DNA of 64,000 nucleotides from Curtobacterium sp. SGAir0471 (GTDB lineage: Bacteria > Actinomycetota > Actinomycetes > Actinomycetales > Microbacteriaceae), in assembly GCF_005490985.1 (NCBI RefSeq), contig NZ_CP027869.1, forward strand, positions 1,674,001-1,738,000. Direction: 5' to 3'. The position numbers and the translations under genes are program-made. This document shows, piece after piece, positions 42,685 to 51,190 of this stretch. The first letter of the stretch is position 1. Every line of letters begins with the position of its first letter. The notes beneath the pieces were generated by a model. It did not search any database. It was not told the DNA's origin and saw nothing but the letters and a program-made list of their open reading frames with translations.

Positions 42685-43194
42685 ATGGCCAGCACGACCC
42701 ACTTCTCTCGGTTCACCTCAGGACTCTCGCGCTGCCCGGGAGCCGAGCTGGAAGCCGAACCCATGGACCTCACGACCGCGGTTGGACTCCCGGTGACCAC
42801 GATGATCATCAGCTGCGGCAGAGACTGCGCGGTCGTGGACGATGCGACGACCGCATTGCAGTGGATGCTCCGGGGCGCGACCACTCGGGCAGACTTCGCC
42901 TCCAGGACTGCCGAGGCCGCTCAGGCCGCGGAGCGAGCGCACTACGAACAGGTCCGGCGGTGCGTCGCTGCCCACAGGATGTCCGCTTCGCAGCACCGGC
43001 TCTACGCAGCACCGAAGGACACCCACTTCGACGGGCCGCTTCCGTTGCGGTGGCTCGGAGTCCCGCCGCTGTACCTGACGGGAACGCAGCTCGGCGAGCG
43101 ACCGCTCCCGAGCGGTCTTACTGAACGGGTGTGCGGAGCGCCCGATGCGTGCTTGCGGCTGCTCGCTGACGCAGGCGTCATCGAGTTGTGGTGA
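42685..43194 (+). CDS. Hypothetical protein
   Basis: About 169 residues from ATG 42685; frames open from 42628 and an ATG at 42763 with a GGAAG site 8 nt upstream is an equally good start. Soluble, with Cys-containing MIISCGRDCAVVDDATTALQW and a basic helical middle. No recognised domain. It lies near the right end of the island, a usual place for poorly conserved accessory genes. Confidence 0.45.
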   Translation: MASTTHFSRFTSGLSRCPGAELEAEPMDLTTAVGLPVTTMIISCGRDCAVVDDATTALQWMLRGATTRADFASRTAEAAQAAERAHYEQVRRCVAAHRMSASQHRLYAAPKDTHFDGPLPLRWLGVPPLYLTGTQLGERPLPSGLTERVCGAPDACLRLLADAGVIELW

Positions 43195-43279
43195 ATCGAC
43201 GTGGGTTGCCCTGGTCCGCGCATAGGTGCCCCGAGGACGACAGCCGTCGTGGACGGGGATCCGGAACGGAGAAGCCACG

Positions 43280-43795
43280 TTGACCGAGGTACACCCCGAA
43301 AGGACGATCGAGCACTGGGGCGGTGTCCTCGTCACGCTGGACGGCGCGTCGGGCACTGAATGGCGCGAGTTGCCGTGGTCCCTCCTGCGCGAGGCGCTCC
43401 GTGCGCACGCGCTCGGTCCGGGCGGGGAACTGCTCGTCATCGAGTGCCGCGACACCGATGCCGAAGACGCCGCGGTACGCGGGCGAGCGCAGGTGCTCTC
43501 CCTCGGTGCCGGGTACGGCGTCATCGTGGAACTCCGGGACGACACCAAGGACGTGTCGTTGTACGAGCGCATCGCACTGCGCGACGAGCCTCGGGATGTC
43601 CTCCGACTGACGCTCTCTCCGACCTGGACCGCCGTCGTGCGCCAGGCCGAGATCCTCTCGCCGTGGCAAGCTGCCTCTGTCCTCGGGTGGATGATGCCCT
43701 GCGACGTTCCTCTGCTCGACGACTACTGGACGTCAGAGCAGGCTCTCGACTTCTGGCAGGACGTCCGAGCGGGCCGTCGCCGCCCACCGGTGTGA
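43280..43795 (+). CDS. Hypothetical protein at the right end of the island
   Basis: About 171 residues from a TTG at 43280 with a GGAGAA site upstream; the frame is open from 43226. Acidic alpha/beta protein with WGGVLVTLDGASGTEWRELPW, LLVIECRDTDAEDAAVRG and SPWQAASVLGWMMPCDVPLLDDYW. It resembles no family I can name; size and acidity are compatible with an immunity or small cytoplasmic protein, but that is speculation. Last gene before attR. Confidence 0.55.
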   Translation: MTEVHPERTIEHWGGVLVTLDGASGTEWRELPWSLLREALRAHALGPGGELLVIECRDTDAEDAAVRGRAQVLSLGAGYGVIVELRDDTKDVSLYERIALRDEPRDVLRLTLSPTWTAVVRQAEILSPWQAASVLGWMMPCDVPLLDDYWTSEQALDFWQDVRAGRRRPPV

Positions 43796-43826
43796 TGCCG
43801 GACGACATCGTCTCGTCGCCAGTTCG

Positions 43827-43845
43827 TGGCACGTTTCTTGGCACG
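43827..43845 (+). other. Candidate integrase arm-type sites, right end
   Basis: Two direct TGGCACG heptamers, 12 bp apart, 116 bp inside attR and in the same orientation as the pair at 4954-4971. In the excised circle the two pairs would flank the attP core. Confidence 0.5.
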
Positions 43846-43960
43846 AATCTGTACGCATCGCCGTTCATCACCGTTGATGTCGGTTCCATCCGGAAGCCCG
43901 CACCGGCGCGGATCTCGGGGCAGATGCCAGCCACGACGGGCAGGCCGTTCGACGGCACAT

Positions 43961-44008
43961 TTCCCTGACACGGAAGAGGTCACTGGTTCGATCCCAGTAT
44001 CGCCCACA
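43961..44008 (+). repeat. attR: stranded 48-bp copy of the tRNA-Val(GAC) 3' part
   Basis: Identical to 4834-4881 over 48 bp. The 5' half of a tRNA is absent, so it is not a gene. It marks the right boundary of the 39-kb island and is followed directly by a strong tRNA-type terminator. Confidence 0.9.
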
Positions 44009-44011
44009 GCA

Positions 44012-44042
44012 GAGAACCCCCCGGTACCACCGGGGGGTTCTC
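44012..44042 (+). terminator. Original tRNA-Val terminator, displaced by the island
   Basis: GAGAACCCCCCGG pairs perfectly with CCGGGGGGTTCTC (13 bp) around TACCA. It starts 4 bp after attR, at the same distance as the substitute terminator after attL. Confidence 0.8.
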
Positions 44043-44205
44043 GTGTTTCCGGGGTCGCCGCAGCAGTGGCGGACATCCTGCCTCCGGCCCTACGTCAGGT
44101 CGATGCCGTCCCGACGCACACCGACGACGAGTCGTCCCTGTCGAGTTGTCCGCGGATCCAGGTCGCTGCTGCAAGGAGCGACGCCGGCGTCCGCATGCGG
44201 ATCGT

Positions 44206-44742
44206 TCAGCGCGACGCAGGAGTTTCGAGGTCGAGTCTGGAGGCGATGAGTTGCGCCGTTCTGCCTGCGCGGAGATCGCTCGTGTCGAGCCACCAACCGC
44301 GGTCTCCGAAGCCGCGACGCATCGACCGGTCAAGTTCGTCGTACCCGTCGAAGGTGAACCGCTTGCTCGCTTCTCTCCCTGCGTCGCGCTCCTTGCACGC
44401 AGTTGCGCCCGGGGCAAGAACAACCAGAGAGAAGGAATCCGACGAGAGGTGCCGGAGTAGCCGATCGAGGTGCGCACCATCCGGAATGACGCAGTCGATG
44501 ACGGTGACGAACCCGGCCTCGGTGAAGTTCGCGGCCAGCGCGGCGAGATTCCGGTAGCTGAGCTCGACCTGGCGGGCGGCCTCTTCCGCGGGTTGACCAA
44601 GTGGCCACACGGCACCGGCGGTGATCATGGCGTTCAGTTCATCCGCTGCGATCCGCGCGGCGCGCGGCAGCCTCGTCGCGAGAAGTCGACTCACGGTGGA
44701 CTTGCCGGCGCCGGGTACACCGGTGAGGATCACTGTCTGCAC
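44206..44742 (-). CDS. P-loop kinase-like ATPase (AAA_33 type)
   Basis: 178 residues: Walker A LTGVPGAGKSTVSRLLA at residues 6-22, DxD-like VIDCVIPDGAH near 85, and RDAGREASKRF in the lid region, ending WLDTSDLRAGRTAQLIASRLD. This is the layout of small kinases related to chloramphenicol/zeta-type phosphotransferases. Substrate unknown. First chromosomal gene right of the island. Confidence 0.75.
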   Translation of the reverse strand: MQTVILTGVPGAGKSTVSRLLATRLPRAARIAADELNAMITAGAVWPLGQPAEEAARQVELSYRNLAALAANFTEAGFVTVIDCVIPDGAHLDRLLRHLSSDSFSLVVLAPGATACKERDAGREASKRFTFDGYDELDRSMRRGFGDRGWWLDTSDLRAGRTAQLIASRLDLETPASR

Positions 44743-44903
44743 GAAGCCACCCGATCACGTCCGCGTTCTTCCGGCCTCGAAGTGAGCTACTCGACGTCGG
44801 CTTGGTCCGAACAGCCACGGGCAGCCGGTGCCCGGTAGCCGATCGTTGAGCGGACGATGCTCGATCTGCCGGGATCTTCCAGTTCGGTCCCCCTCGGCAT
44901 GGC

Positions 44904-45221
44904 GTGAAGCGCACGGGATGTGCCGCAGATCCCGTCGTGGTCCCCGATGGGGTCGGAATGCCTTTCCGTGTCGGGCGAGATCTCGCGCACGATGGCGGTG
45001 TCACGTTGGCGGACCCGGATCCGGAGGGACCCTCGATCGGCGCTCTCGCGTGGCCAGGGCTCTTCTCCATCGCCTCGCAGCGTTCGGCTGACCTGACTCG
45101 GGCGGAGAGGGGGCTGCCCGTACGGAGCTTCCGCACGGGCCGTGACCGCTCTACGGATCCGGAGGTCGATCCTGAGCTACGGCGTACTTCCGTCGCTTCT
45201 TGCCCCCCGGCCCTACTGTGA
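44904..45221 (+). CDS. Doubtful open frame, hypothetical
   Basis: A 105-residue GTG frame with GC-rich third positions (VVVPDGVGMPFRVGRDLAHDGGV...). No ribosome site or family. It overlaps the small minus-strand membrane peptide at 45151-45288, so at most one is likely real. Confidence 0.25.
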   Translation: MKRTGCAADPVVVPDGVGMPFRVGRDLAHDGGVTLADPDPEGPSIGALAWPGLFSIASQRSADLTRAERGLPVRSFRTGRDRSTDPEVDPELRRTSVASCPPALL

Positions 45222-45288
45222 AGTACGTCTGAGCAATCCCTGCTCCTACGAAGACGACAGCGACAACGATGATCAAGAACACATGCAC
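45151..45288 (-). CDS. Small single-helix membrane peptide (45 residues)
   Basis: From GTG 45288 the frame reads a hydrophobic segment VHVFLIIVVAVVFVGAG, then a basic, Lys/Arg-rich tail (GGKKRRKYAVAQ). One transmembrane helix with a cytoplasmic C-terminus. There is no clear ribosome site. Function unknown. Confidence 0.35.
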   Translation of the reverse strand: MHVFLIIVVAVVFVGAGIAQTYFTVGPGGKKRRKYAVAQDRPPDP

Positions 45289-45450
45289 AGAGCTGGACGG
45301 TACTGAGGCCCCTCCGCCTCGGACCGGTTGCTGTGGTCATTCCCACGCTCGACACCCGGGACCCCTCGGTAGCCGCTCGGCTTCCGAACGGCTTGCAGGA
45401 TCGACGAACCTTGGGTCGAACCCGCTCACGGCCCGACTACGGTGCACTGC

Positions 45451-45690
45451 ATGCGGCGCTTCGCAGCTCGTCCCCTCATCCTCGGCGTCGTCATGGCGAT
45501 CGTCTCGGTAGCGGCCTCCCTAGCGCCACGCCACACGTCACAGACGGCGACCACCGGAGTGGTCCTGGCTGTCCTGTCGGTAGCGGCTCTCGTCCTCTCC
45601 GCGGTGGAGGCTCACCAGGATCGTGCGTCGACAGTCCTCCTCGTGTGGCGTCGGCACGACACCGGAGAACGACGTCCACGGCTGAGGTGA
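45451..45690 (+). CDS. Small membrane protein, unknown
   Basis: 79 residues from ATG 45451: basic start MRRFAARP, a first helix LILGVVMAIVSVAASLA, a short linker and a second helix TTGVVLAVLSVAALVLSAVEA, then an Arg-rich tail. No family recognised. Confidence 0.5.
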   Translation: MRRFAARPLILGVVMAIVSVAASLAPRHTSQTATTGVVLAVLSVAALVLSAVEAHQDRASTVLLVWRRHDTGERRPRLR

Positions 45691-45823
45691 GGTCGGCGGA
45701 GCTCCTGAGGGGTCTGGGCTCCCGCCATCGGGATCGCGACCCTGTCGGTCCTCGCGAGCACGATCGCACCACAGCAGGCGGCGGGAGCCTTGCGCGGAAA
45801 CGATGCCGTCGTACGCTCGAGGC

Positions 45824-46462
45824 ATGACTGGAGTGGGGACCTGGCTCAGGAAGATCTTCGATCGACGCGACGCCGCAGCCGAACAGTCGGCGGCACTCGT
45901 GGACGAGCACATCCGCAACGGCTCGAGCATCGCCGTCGGCGAATCACTCGCGTGGGAAGTGCACGACGCGGAAGAAGACGCACCAGCGACGATCACTCTC
46001 ACGCTACGGGAGCAGATTGAACGGGCACCGTCCGTGCACCTGAAAGGATTCGTCCTCGACAGCGCCTTCCACCACGCGCTGCCGGAACGCTGGAGGGCTA
46101 CGGAGACCTACCGGGGGTCGCTCGACGACGGCTCCGAGATCGACGTGATCGCGCCGCTCGTAGTGGCCCCAGTGACCAATCTCGTCCCCGGCAAGCCACA
46201 CACCCTCGCGATCCCCGTGCCGCTCGAGCGCATCGTTGCCCTGCAGTTCGGATCACTGACCAACAAAGCCTGGGTCGAGCGCGACGGCGAACACGTGTGG
46301 CTCGTCGACCACGATCGGTCGCCGCGCCTTGGTGACTGGTTGGCGCAGATGGGAACCGACCCGCTCGTCAGGCGCGTCGCCCTCCGCACGGACGGACCAC
46401 TGCGGCTCGAGCCGGTAGAGGAGGTCCTCCTCAGCGAGCTCCATCGCCGCGGCGGCCAGTGA
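45824..46462 (+). CDS. Hypothetical soluble protein
   Basis: 212 residues from ATG 45824 (MTGVGTWLRKIFDRRD). Mixed alpha/beta with ITLTLREQIERAPSVHLKGFVLDSAF and LVAPVTNLVPGKPHTLAIPVPLERIVALQFG. No motif or family recognised. It converges on the MmyB-type regulator gene. Confidence 0.6.
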   Translation: MTGVGTWLRKIFDRRDAAAEQSAALVDEHIRNGSSIAVGESLAWEVHDAEEDAPATITLTLREQIERAPSVHLKGFVLDSAFHHALPERWRATETYRGSLDDGSEIDVIAPLVVAPVTNLVPGKPHTLAIPVPLERIVALQFGSLTNKAWVERDGEHVWLVDHDRSPRLGDWLAQMGTDPLVRRVALRTDGPLRLEPVEEVLLSELHRRGGQ

Positions 46463-46529
46463 GACCTGGGGAAGAGAGCACCGACCGTCTCGATGGCCGA
46501 TCGGCAACCCGACGCCCGACGGGTCGACC

Positions 46530-47321
46530 TCATCGGGTGTCCAGGCGGCGGTACGTCGTCATGGTCTGGTCCGGCCGATCAGCGACGTCGAACGAGGTGT
46601 AGGCGAGGCGTTGCACCTGCCCGTCGGCCTGCCTGACGCGCTTGATGCCGGCTCCTGGCGTCCCGACGTCGTACCGCGGCCACCACCGGTCGGCCTCCGG
46701 GCTGGCCCCGCGGAGATCGGCCTCGAGTTCCGCGTAGACCGCGACGCCGGGATGCCGTCCGGCTCGGGTCCGGAGCCGTGCGAGGAGTCCCTGGGCGACG
46801 TCGGTCCAGTCCGGCAGGACCTCGCGTGCATCGGGGGTCAGGAACACCCACCGGACCAGGTTGGGGTGCTCGCCGTGGTCGAGTGCGCCGCGGAACAGCT
46901 CGGTCGCTGCCGTGTTCCACGCGAGCAGGTCGAAGGTCCCCCCGGTCACGTAGGTCGGGGCGGGGTCGAGGAGTTCGACGACCCGCGCAACCTCCGGGTC
47001 GAGGACCTCGTCGGAGCTCGTCGGTACGGGCGCGTCGACGGCGATGGCGAAGAGGTGCTCCCGCTCCACCGCGGCGAGTCCGAGCGCGCGAGCGATCGCG
47101 TCGAGCACCTGACGCGACGGTCGGACGTCCCGGCCCTGCTCGAGGAACGTGTACCAGGTGGCGCTGATCCCGGCGAGCATCGCGAGCTCCTCGCGACGGA
47201 GGCCCGGGGTGCGACGGCGGGTCGATCCCGGCAGCCCGACGTCGACCGGGCTCACCCGTTCCCGTCGAGCCCGCAGGAAGGCGCCGAGCTCCCGACGCTG
47301 CTGCTCGGTAACGTCGCTCAC
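46530..47321 (-). CDS. XRE-type regulator with MmyB ligand-binding domain
   Basis: 263 residues. HTH: ELGAFLRARRERVSPVDVGLPGSTRRRTPGLRREELAMLAGISATWYTFLEQGRDVRPSRQVLDAIARAL (about 11-80), including the typical RRTPGLRREELA. The MmyB-like domain follows, with YVTGGTFDLLAWNTAATELF and RWVFLTPDAREVLPDW. Such proteins usually control a divergent oxidoreductase gene, as here with the gene at 47400. Confidence 0.9.
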   Translation of the reverse strand: MSDVTEQQRRELGAFLRARRERVSPVDVGLPGSTRRRTPGLRREELAMLAGISATWYTFLEQGRDVRPSRQVLDAIARALGLAAVEREHLFAIAVDAPVPTSSDEVLDPEVARVVELLDPAPTYVTGGTFDLLAWNTAATELFRGALDHGEHPNLVRWVFLTPDAREVLPDWTDVAQGLLARLRTRAGRHPGVAVYAELEADLRGASPEADRWWPRYDVGTPGAGIKRVRQADGQVQRLAYTSFDVADRPDQTMTTYRRLDTR

Positions 47322-47399
47322 GCAGTCCTCTCCTGGTGGTCCGGGTACCAGTATGCGGCGGCTCTGGATGGTCTCCTGCTGCCTGCGGAGACTGAGGGC

Positions 47400-48476
47400 A
47401 TGCAGGCATGGACACTGGACGGACTCGGCTCACCACTCAGCGTCGAGGAGGTCCCGGACCCGCACGTCCGCAGCGGCGGTGTGGTGCTGCGCATGCTCGC
47501 GGTGCAGGTTCCCGCGTACACGCGGGTGCTCGTCGAGGGCGGCCGTGGCGGTATCGCCACCCCGACGGTGCTCGGCATCGGTGGTGTCGGGATCGTTGAG
47601 GAGGTCGCGGACGACGTCACGACCGTCCGGCCCGGTGAGACGGCGCTGTGCACCGGGTTCCTGCGGAGCGGTCGGGTCGCAGAGCCCGAGGAAGTCCTGC
47701 TCGGATGGACGGGGATCGGCGGCCGCGGGGCGACGACGGCGACCACGGACCGGATGCATCGGGCCTGGCGGACCGGCACCTTCGCCGAGCGCACCGTCAT
47801 GCCCGGATCGGCCGTGCTCGCGCTCCCCGGTGCCGAGTGGTACCCCGACCCGACGAAGCTCGCGTTCCTGCCCTGGTTGAGTGTCGCGGCCGGCGCGGTC
47901 GAGCGCAGCGGCATGACCGCCGGCGACCGTGTCGTCGTCCTGGGCGCCAGTGGCCAGATGGGCGGAGCAGCGGTCCTCCTGGCGCTCGCCCGTGGCGCCG
48001 GTCGCGTCGTCGCCGTCGGCCGGGACACCGGGAGCCTCGGGCGTCTGGCGGCGCTGGACCGCCGGGTGCGGACCGTGCGGTCCATCGGGGTCCGCGACGA
48101 GGATGCGGCGGCGATCAGCTCAGCCCTCGAGGGTGAGGCGGAGATCGTCATCGACGCGCTCGGGCCGACACCGACCCCGGACCTCACCATGGCCGGGTTC
48201 GACAGCGTTCGGACCGACGGGACGATGGTCCTGCTCGGCGGCGTCCGGCAGCCCCTCCGGATCCCGTACGACCAGCTCATGCGACGCCGGATCACCCTGC
48301 GCGGCTCGTGGATGTGCTCCGAGGAGACCGCGTACCGGGTCTGGCGTCAGGTGCAGGCGGGCGTCATCGACCTCAGCGCCCTGCAGGTGACCACCGTCGG
48401 CATCGACGACCCGGCAGCAGCGCTCACCCAGGCGGAACAGATCCGAGGACTCTCGATCGCGGTGCTGACGCCCTGA
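47400..48476 (+). CDS. Zinc-independent medium-chain dehydrogenase (quinone-reductase-like)
   Basis: 358 residues of the MDR superfamily. N-terminal GroES-like domain (SGGVVLRMLAVQVPAYTRVLV, GIGGVGIVEEV) and a Rossmann domain with VVVLGASGQMGGAAVLLALARGA. The catalytic zinc cysteine and the structural cysteines are not seen, so a quinone oxidoreductase-like reaction is more likely than alcohol oxidation. Divergent from, and probably controlled by, the MmyB-type regulator. Confidence 0.8.
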   Translation: MQAWTLDGLGSPLSVEEVPDPHVRSGGVVLRMLAVQVPAYTRVLVEGGRGGIATPTVLGIGGVGIVEEVADDVTTVRPGETALCTGFLRSGRVAEPEEVLLGWTGIGGRGATTATTDRMHRAWRTGTFAERTVMPGSAVLALPGAEWYPDPTKLAFLPWLSVAAGAVERSGMTAGDRVVVLGASGQMGGAAVLLALARGAGRVVAVGRDTGSLGRLAALDRRVRTVRSIGVRDEDAAAISSALEGEAEIVIDALGPTPTPDLTMAGFDSVRTDGTMVLLGGVRQPLRIPYDQLMRRRITLRGSWMCSEETAYRVWRQVQAGVIDLSALQVTTVGIDDPAAALTQAEQIRGLSIAVLTP

Positions 48477-48617
48477 CGGCAAGACGAGCGCTCGAGATCC
48501 TCCACCGAGACCGGAAGGTGTCCGGTGAACGATCCGTGCGACTCGCAGATCTGCAGGCGGACGCGCCGGCACCACCGGTGCGGCGCTCGGCTGTGTGCTC
48601 GATGCCATGCTGACGCA

Positions 48618-49468
48618 ATGGACCACAGCATCGTCACCGAGCACGCCGAGTCTCGGGACGGCACCTCGATCGGCTACCTCCGCCAGGGCACCGGACCAGC
48701 CAGCGTCCTCGTGCAGGGCGCAATGGCTGACGTCCACGCCTACCGGGAACTCGCCCTCGCCCTCTCCTCCTCGTTCACGGTCATCACCGCCGAACGACGC
48801 GGCCGTGGCATCAGCCCGCGCCCGTACACGGCCGACCACACCATCGCCCGCGACGTCGAGGACCTCGACGCGGTGATGACCGCGACCGGCGCGACGAAGC
48901 TGTTCGGTCTCAGCTCCGGCGCCGTCATCGCTCTGGAAGCCACGCGCACCCTGTCCAGAGTGGAGCAGCTCGCGGTCTACGAGCCTCCGTTCTACCGGGA
49001 CGGCATCGACCGCGACGGTGTCCGCCGGCTCAACGCCGAGATCGAGCGCGGACAGTCCGGCGCTGCGCTCATCGACGCGCTCGTCGTCGCAGGGACCGCA
49101 CCTGCGCTCATCGCGCGCGCCCCGCGGGTCGTCGCCCGAGCCCTGGGCCGTGTCGTCCTCGCGGTCCAGTCCCGGCAGCGGGGGCCGGCGTCATCGCTCG
49201 GCGACCTCCTCCCGGGCGTGCGCTACGACTTCCGCGCCGTCGCCGAACGCGACGGTCACGTGCAGGAGTACGCGAGCATCGACTGTCCGGTGCTGCTGCT
49301 CAGCGGGACCGCGAGCCCCGCGTTCCCCCGCGCTACGATCCGTGACCTCGCCCGGAACTCCCCGACGCGCGACACGTGGAGTTCGACGGCCTCGGCCACG
49401 ACGGCCCTTGGAACGGTGGCGGGCCCGCGCAGATCAGCGCCGCGCTCCACGCCTTCTTCACACCTTGA
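48618..49468 (+). pseudogene. Alpha/beta hydrolase with a C-terminal one-base frameshift
   Basis: From ATG 48618 (MDHSIVTEHAESRDG) the frame encodes an alpha/beta hydrolase: SVLVQGAMADVHAY, AERRGRGISPR, and the elbow GLSSGAVIALEA with the nucleophile Ser. Near 49354, CGGAA appears to have lost one G. The shifted frame supplies the missing end, ELPDARHVEFDGLGHDGPWNG with the catalytic His, stopping at 49468. As sequenced, the protein would run to 49658 with a nonsense tail and no His. Confidence 0.75.
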
Positions 49469-49596
49469 TTCCGTCTCAGCGGCGACGACGGTGCACCCGG
49501 GGAGGTGGCGGAGACGGGCACGTGCTCGACCCGGTCGACCACGGGTGTGCAGCCTGAGATCCACTCGAATACGATCGCTGCTGGGGGGATCGTCAT

Positions 49597-50175
49597 GTGG
49601 AGATGCAGTACGGCGAGACCGACGGGACCGCTGTCGTGAGGGCAGTCGGAGCAGGTGACGGCCACACGGTCGAGACCGTCGCTCGGCAACGGACGAGCGC
49701 CAGGCTCGCGCCCGCGGTAGCCATCGTTCTCTCGCTCGTCCTGACCAGCTGTGCTGACAGCAGCACCACTCCGGACGGGACCACTGTGCGGGGATCCGAA
49801 GCCGAGAAGTCCATCGTCGACCTGGTCGAGCGTTCCTCGGAAGCGATCGGTGGAGAGTGGCAGGTGTCCCTCGGGCCGTCGGCGGAACCGTGCGGCGAGG
49901 ATGTCGAGGATCGTGTGCGGTTCGTCTACGTCCTGGAACGCGACGGTTCCCCGGAGAGCGCCGAACAGGACATCACGACTGTCCAGGAGCTCTGGGAGCA
50001 GGACGGCATCGAGGTGTTCGAGACGGAGACCGGCGGGGACGAGCCCCTCCGGCGCATCCGGGGCAGGGGCGGCCCCACCACATCCGTCGGGTTCAACGCC
50101 TTCCCGGCGCGCTACAGCTTGTCCGGTGTCTCCGCATGCGCGGCGGGGAGCGCAGACGAAACGGGACACGAATGA
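49597..50175 (+). CDS. Lipoprotein paralogue 1 of a tandem triplet
   Basis: 192 residues from GTG 49597 (GGGGGA site). The signal peptide ends in lipobox LTSC near residue 52, so it is exported and lipid-anchored. The mature part has KSIVDLVERSSEAIGGEWQVSLGP, a Cys pair (SAEPCGED, VSACAAG) that may form a disulfide, and SVGFNAFPARYSLSGVS. It resembles the next two genes along its whole length. Stop overlaps the next ATG (ATGA). Function unknown. Confidence 0.8.
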   Translation: MEMQYGETDGTAVVRAVGAGDGHTVETVARQRTSARLAPAVAIVLSLVLTSCADSSTTPDGTTVRGSEAEKSIVDLVERSSEAIGGEWQVSLGPSAEPCGEDVEDRVRFVYVLERDGSPESAEQDITTVQELWEQDGIEVFETETGGDEPLRRIRGRGGPTTSVGFNAFPARYSLSGVSACAAGSADETGHE

Positions 50176-50702
50176 TCCAGAGCATCACCGCCCGCAACGG
50201 TGAACTCATCGGTCGTGCGGCTTGCGTTGCCGCACTCGCCCTGCCCATCCTCACCGGCTGCGCAGGCACCAGCACACCGCGGGATGCCCCAGACACCGAC
50301 CCGAGGTCGGCGAAGCAGTCCATCGTCGATCTCGTCGAACGGTCGACGGCTGCGGTCAGGGGAGAGTGGACGGTCTCCCGCGGCCCGGCGGTCGAGCCGT
50401 GCGGACAGGACGCGGAGGACAGCGTCAGGTACGTGCACATCGTGGAACGAGCGGGAGCCACCACTGGTCTGCAGCACGATGTCGAGGTGGTTCGAGCCGT
50501 GTGGGAGGACGCGGGCATGGACGTGGTCGACACGAGCAGCGGCGGAGGGAGCAAGCCTGTCGGCCTCCGCGGGACCGGCGACCCCGTGACCTCGATCGGC
50601 TTCGACGCGAAGCCGGATCGCTCCAGGATCTCCGGCGTCAGCGTGTGCGCCGCCGGCAACGCGACGGAGCTGCGCGACGGGGAGATCGGGGACGCAGGAT
50701 GA
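50172..50702 (+). CDS. Lipoprotein paralogue 2 of a tandem triplet
   Basis: 176 residues with signal peptide ending in lipobox LTGC near residue 30. It repeats the family motifs KQSIVDLVERSTAAVRGEWTVSRGP, EPCGQDAED, SIGFDAKPDRSRISGVSVC. Coupled to both neighbours by ATGA overlaps. Function unknown. Confidence 0.8.
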   Translation: MIQSITARNGELIGRAACVAALALPILTGCAGTSTPRDAPDTDPRSAKQSIVDLVERSTAAVRGEWTVSRGPAVEPCGQDAEDSVRYVHIVERAGATTGLQHDVEVVRAVWEDAGMDVVDTSSGGGSKPVGLRGTGDPVTSIGFDAKPDRSRISGVSVCAAGNATELRDGEIGDAG

Positions 50703-51190
50703 GTCGCCGGTCGAACTCGAGCGTCGCCCTGCTGGTCGCGACGGCGGCGGTGCTGACGGCGTGCACCGCCGACCCTGGTGGAATGAGGGCGGACGCGTCC
50801 GAGGCGAAGCGGTCGATCGTCGACGTGGTCGAGCACACGACGGCGTCGATCGGCGGCGAATGGAGTGTGTACAGCGGTCCCGCGGCGGAGAGCTGCGATC
50901 GTGCAGGCGCTGCGCCCGCCGCCCGGTGGAGCTACATCGTCGAACGGGTGGCACCGACGGGAGTCGACCCGGCCGCGGACGTCGAACGGGTCGAGCAGGT
51001 GTGGGAGGAGCAGGGCATCGCCGTCGAGCGCTTCGAGAGTGGAGGGGCGGACCCGCTGCTCGGCGTCCGCGGGAGCGGGGGACCGGTCACGACGATCGGT
51101 TTCAACGCCTTCCCGCAGCGCTACAGCGTGACCGGAGTGTCGACCTGCTTCGACGGGAGCGTCGACGACCTCCGAGGAGGAACGCCGTGA
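50699..51190 (+). CDS. Lipoprotein paralogue 3 of a tandem triplet
   Basis: 163 residues; signal peptide SSVALLVATAAVLTAC ends at the lipobox near residue 22. Motifs KRSIVDVVEHTTASIGGEWSVYSGP, AESCDRAG and TIGFNAFPQRYSVTGVSTC mirror the other two copies. Its stop overlaps the start of the membrane protein that follows (GTGA). Confidence 0.8.
   Translation: MSRRSNSSVALLVATAAVLTACTADPGGMRADASEAKRSIVDVVEHTTASIGGEWSVYSGPAAESCDRAGAAPAARWSYIVERVAPTGVDPAADVERVEQVWEEQGIAVERFESGGADPLLGVRGSGGPVTTIGFNAFPQRYSVTGVSTCFDGSVDDLRGGTP

Noticed and set aside
43723..44076. Minus-strand frame encoding a protein with DTGIEPVTSSVSG
   Set aside because: It reads antisense through the stranded tRNA-Val 3' part. The peptide is the familiar artefact of tRNA-antisense translation, and the same kind of frame appears opposite the intact tRNA near 4795-5316 and opposite tRNA-Gly at 51599-52213.
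44639..45355. Minus-strand frame of 238 codons right of the island
   Set aside because: Ser/Arg-rich, no motif, no ribosome site, and it overlaps a better small membrane peptide and the P-loop kinase start.
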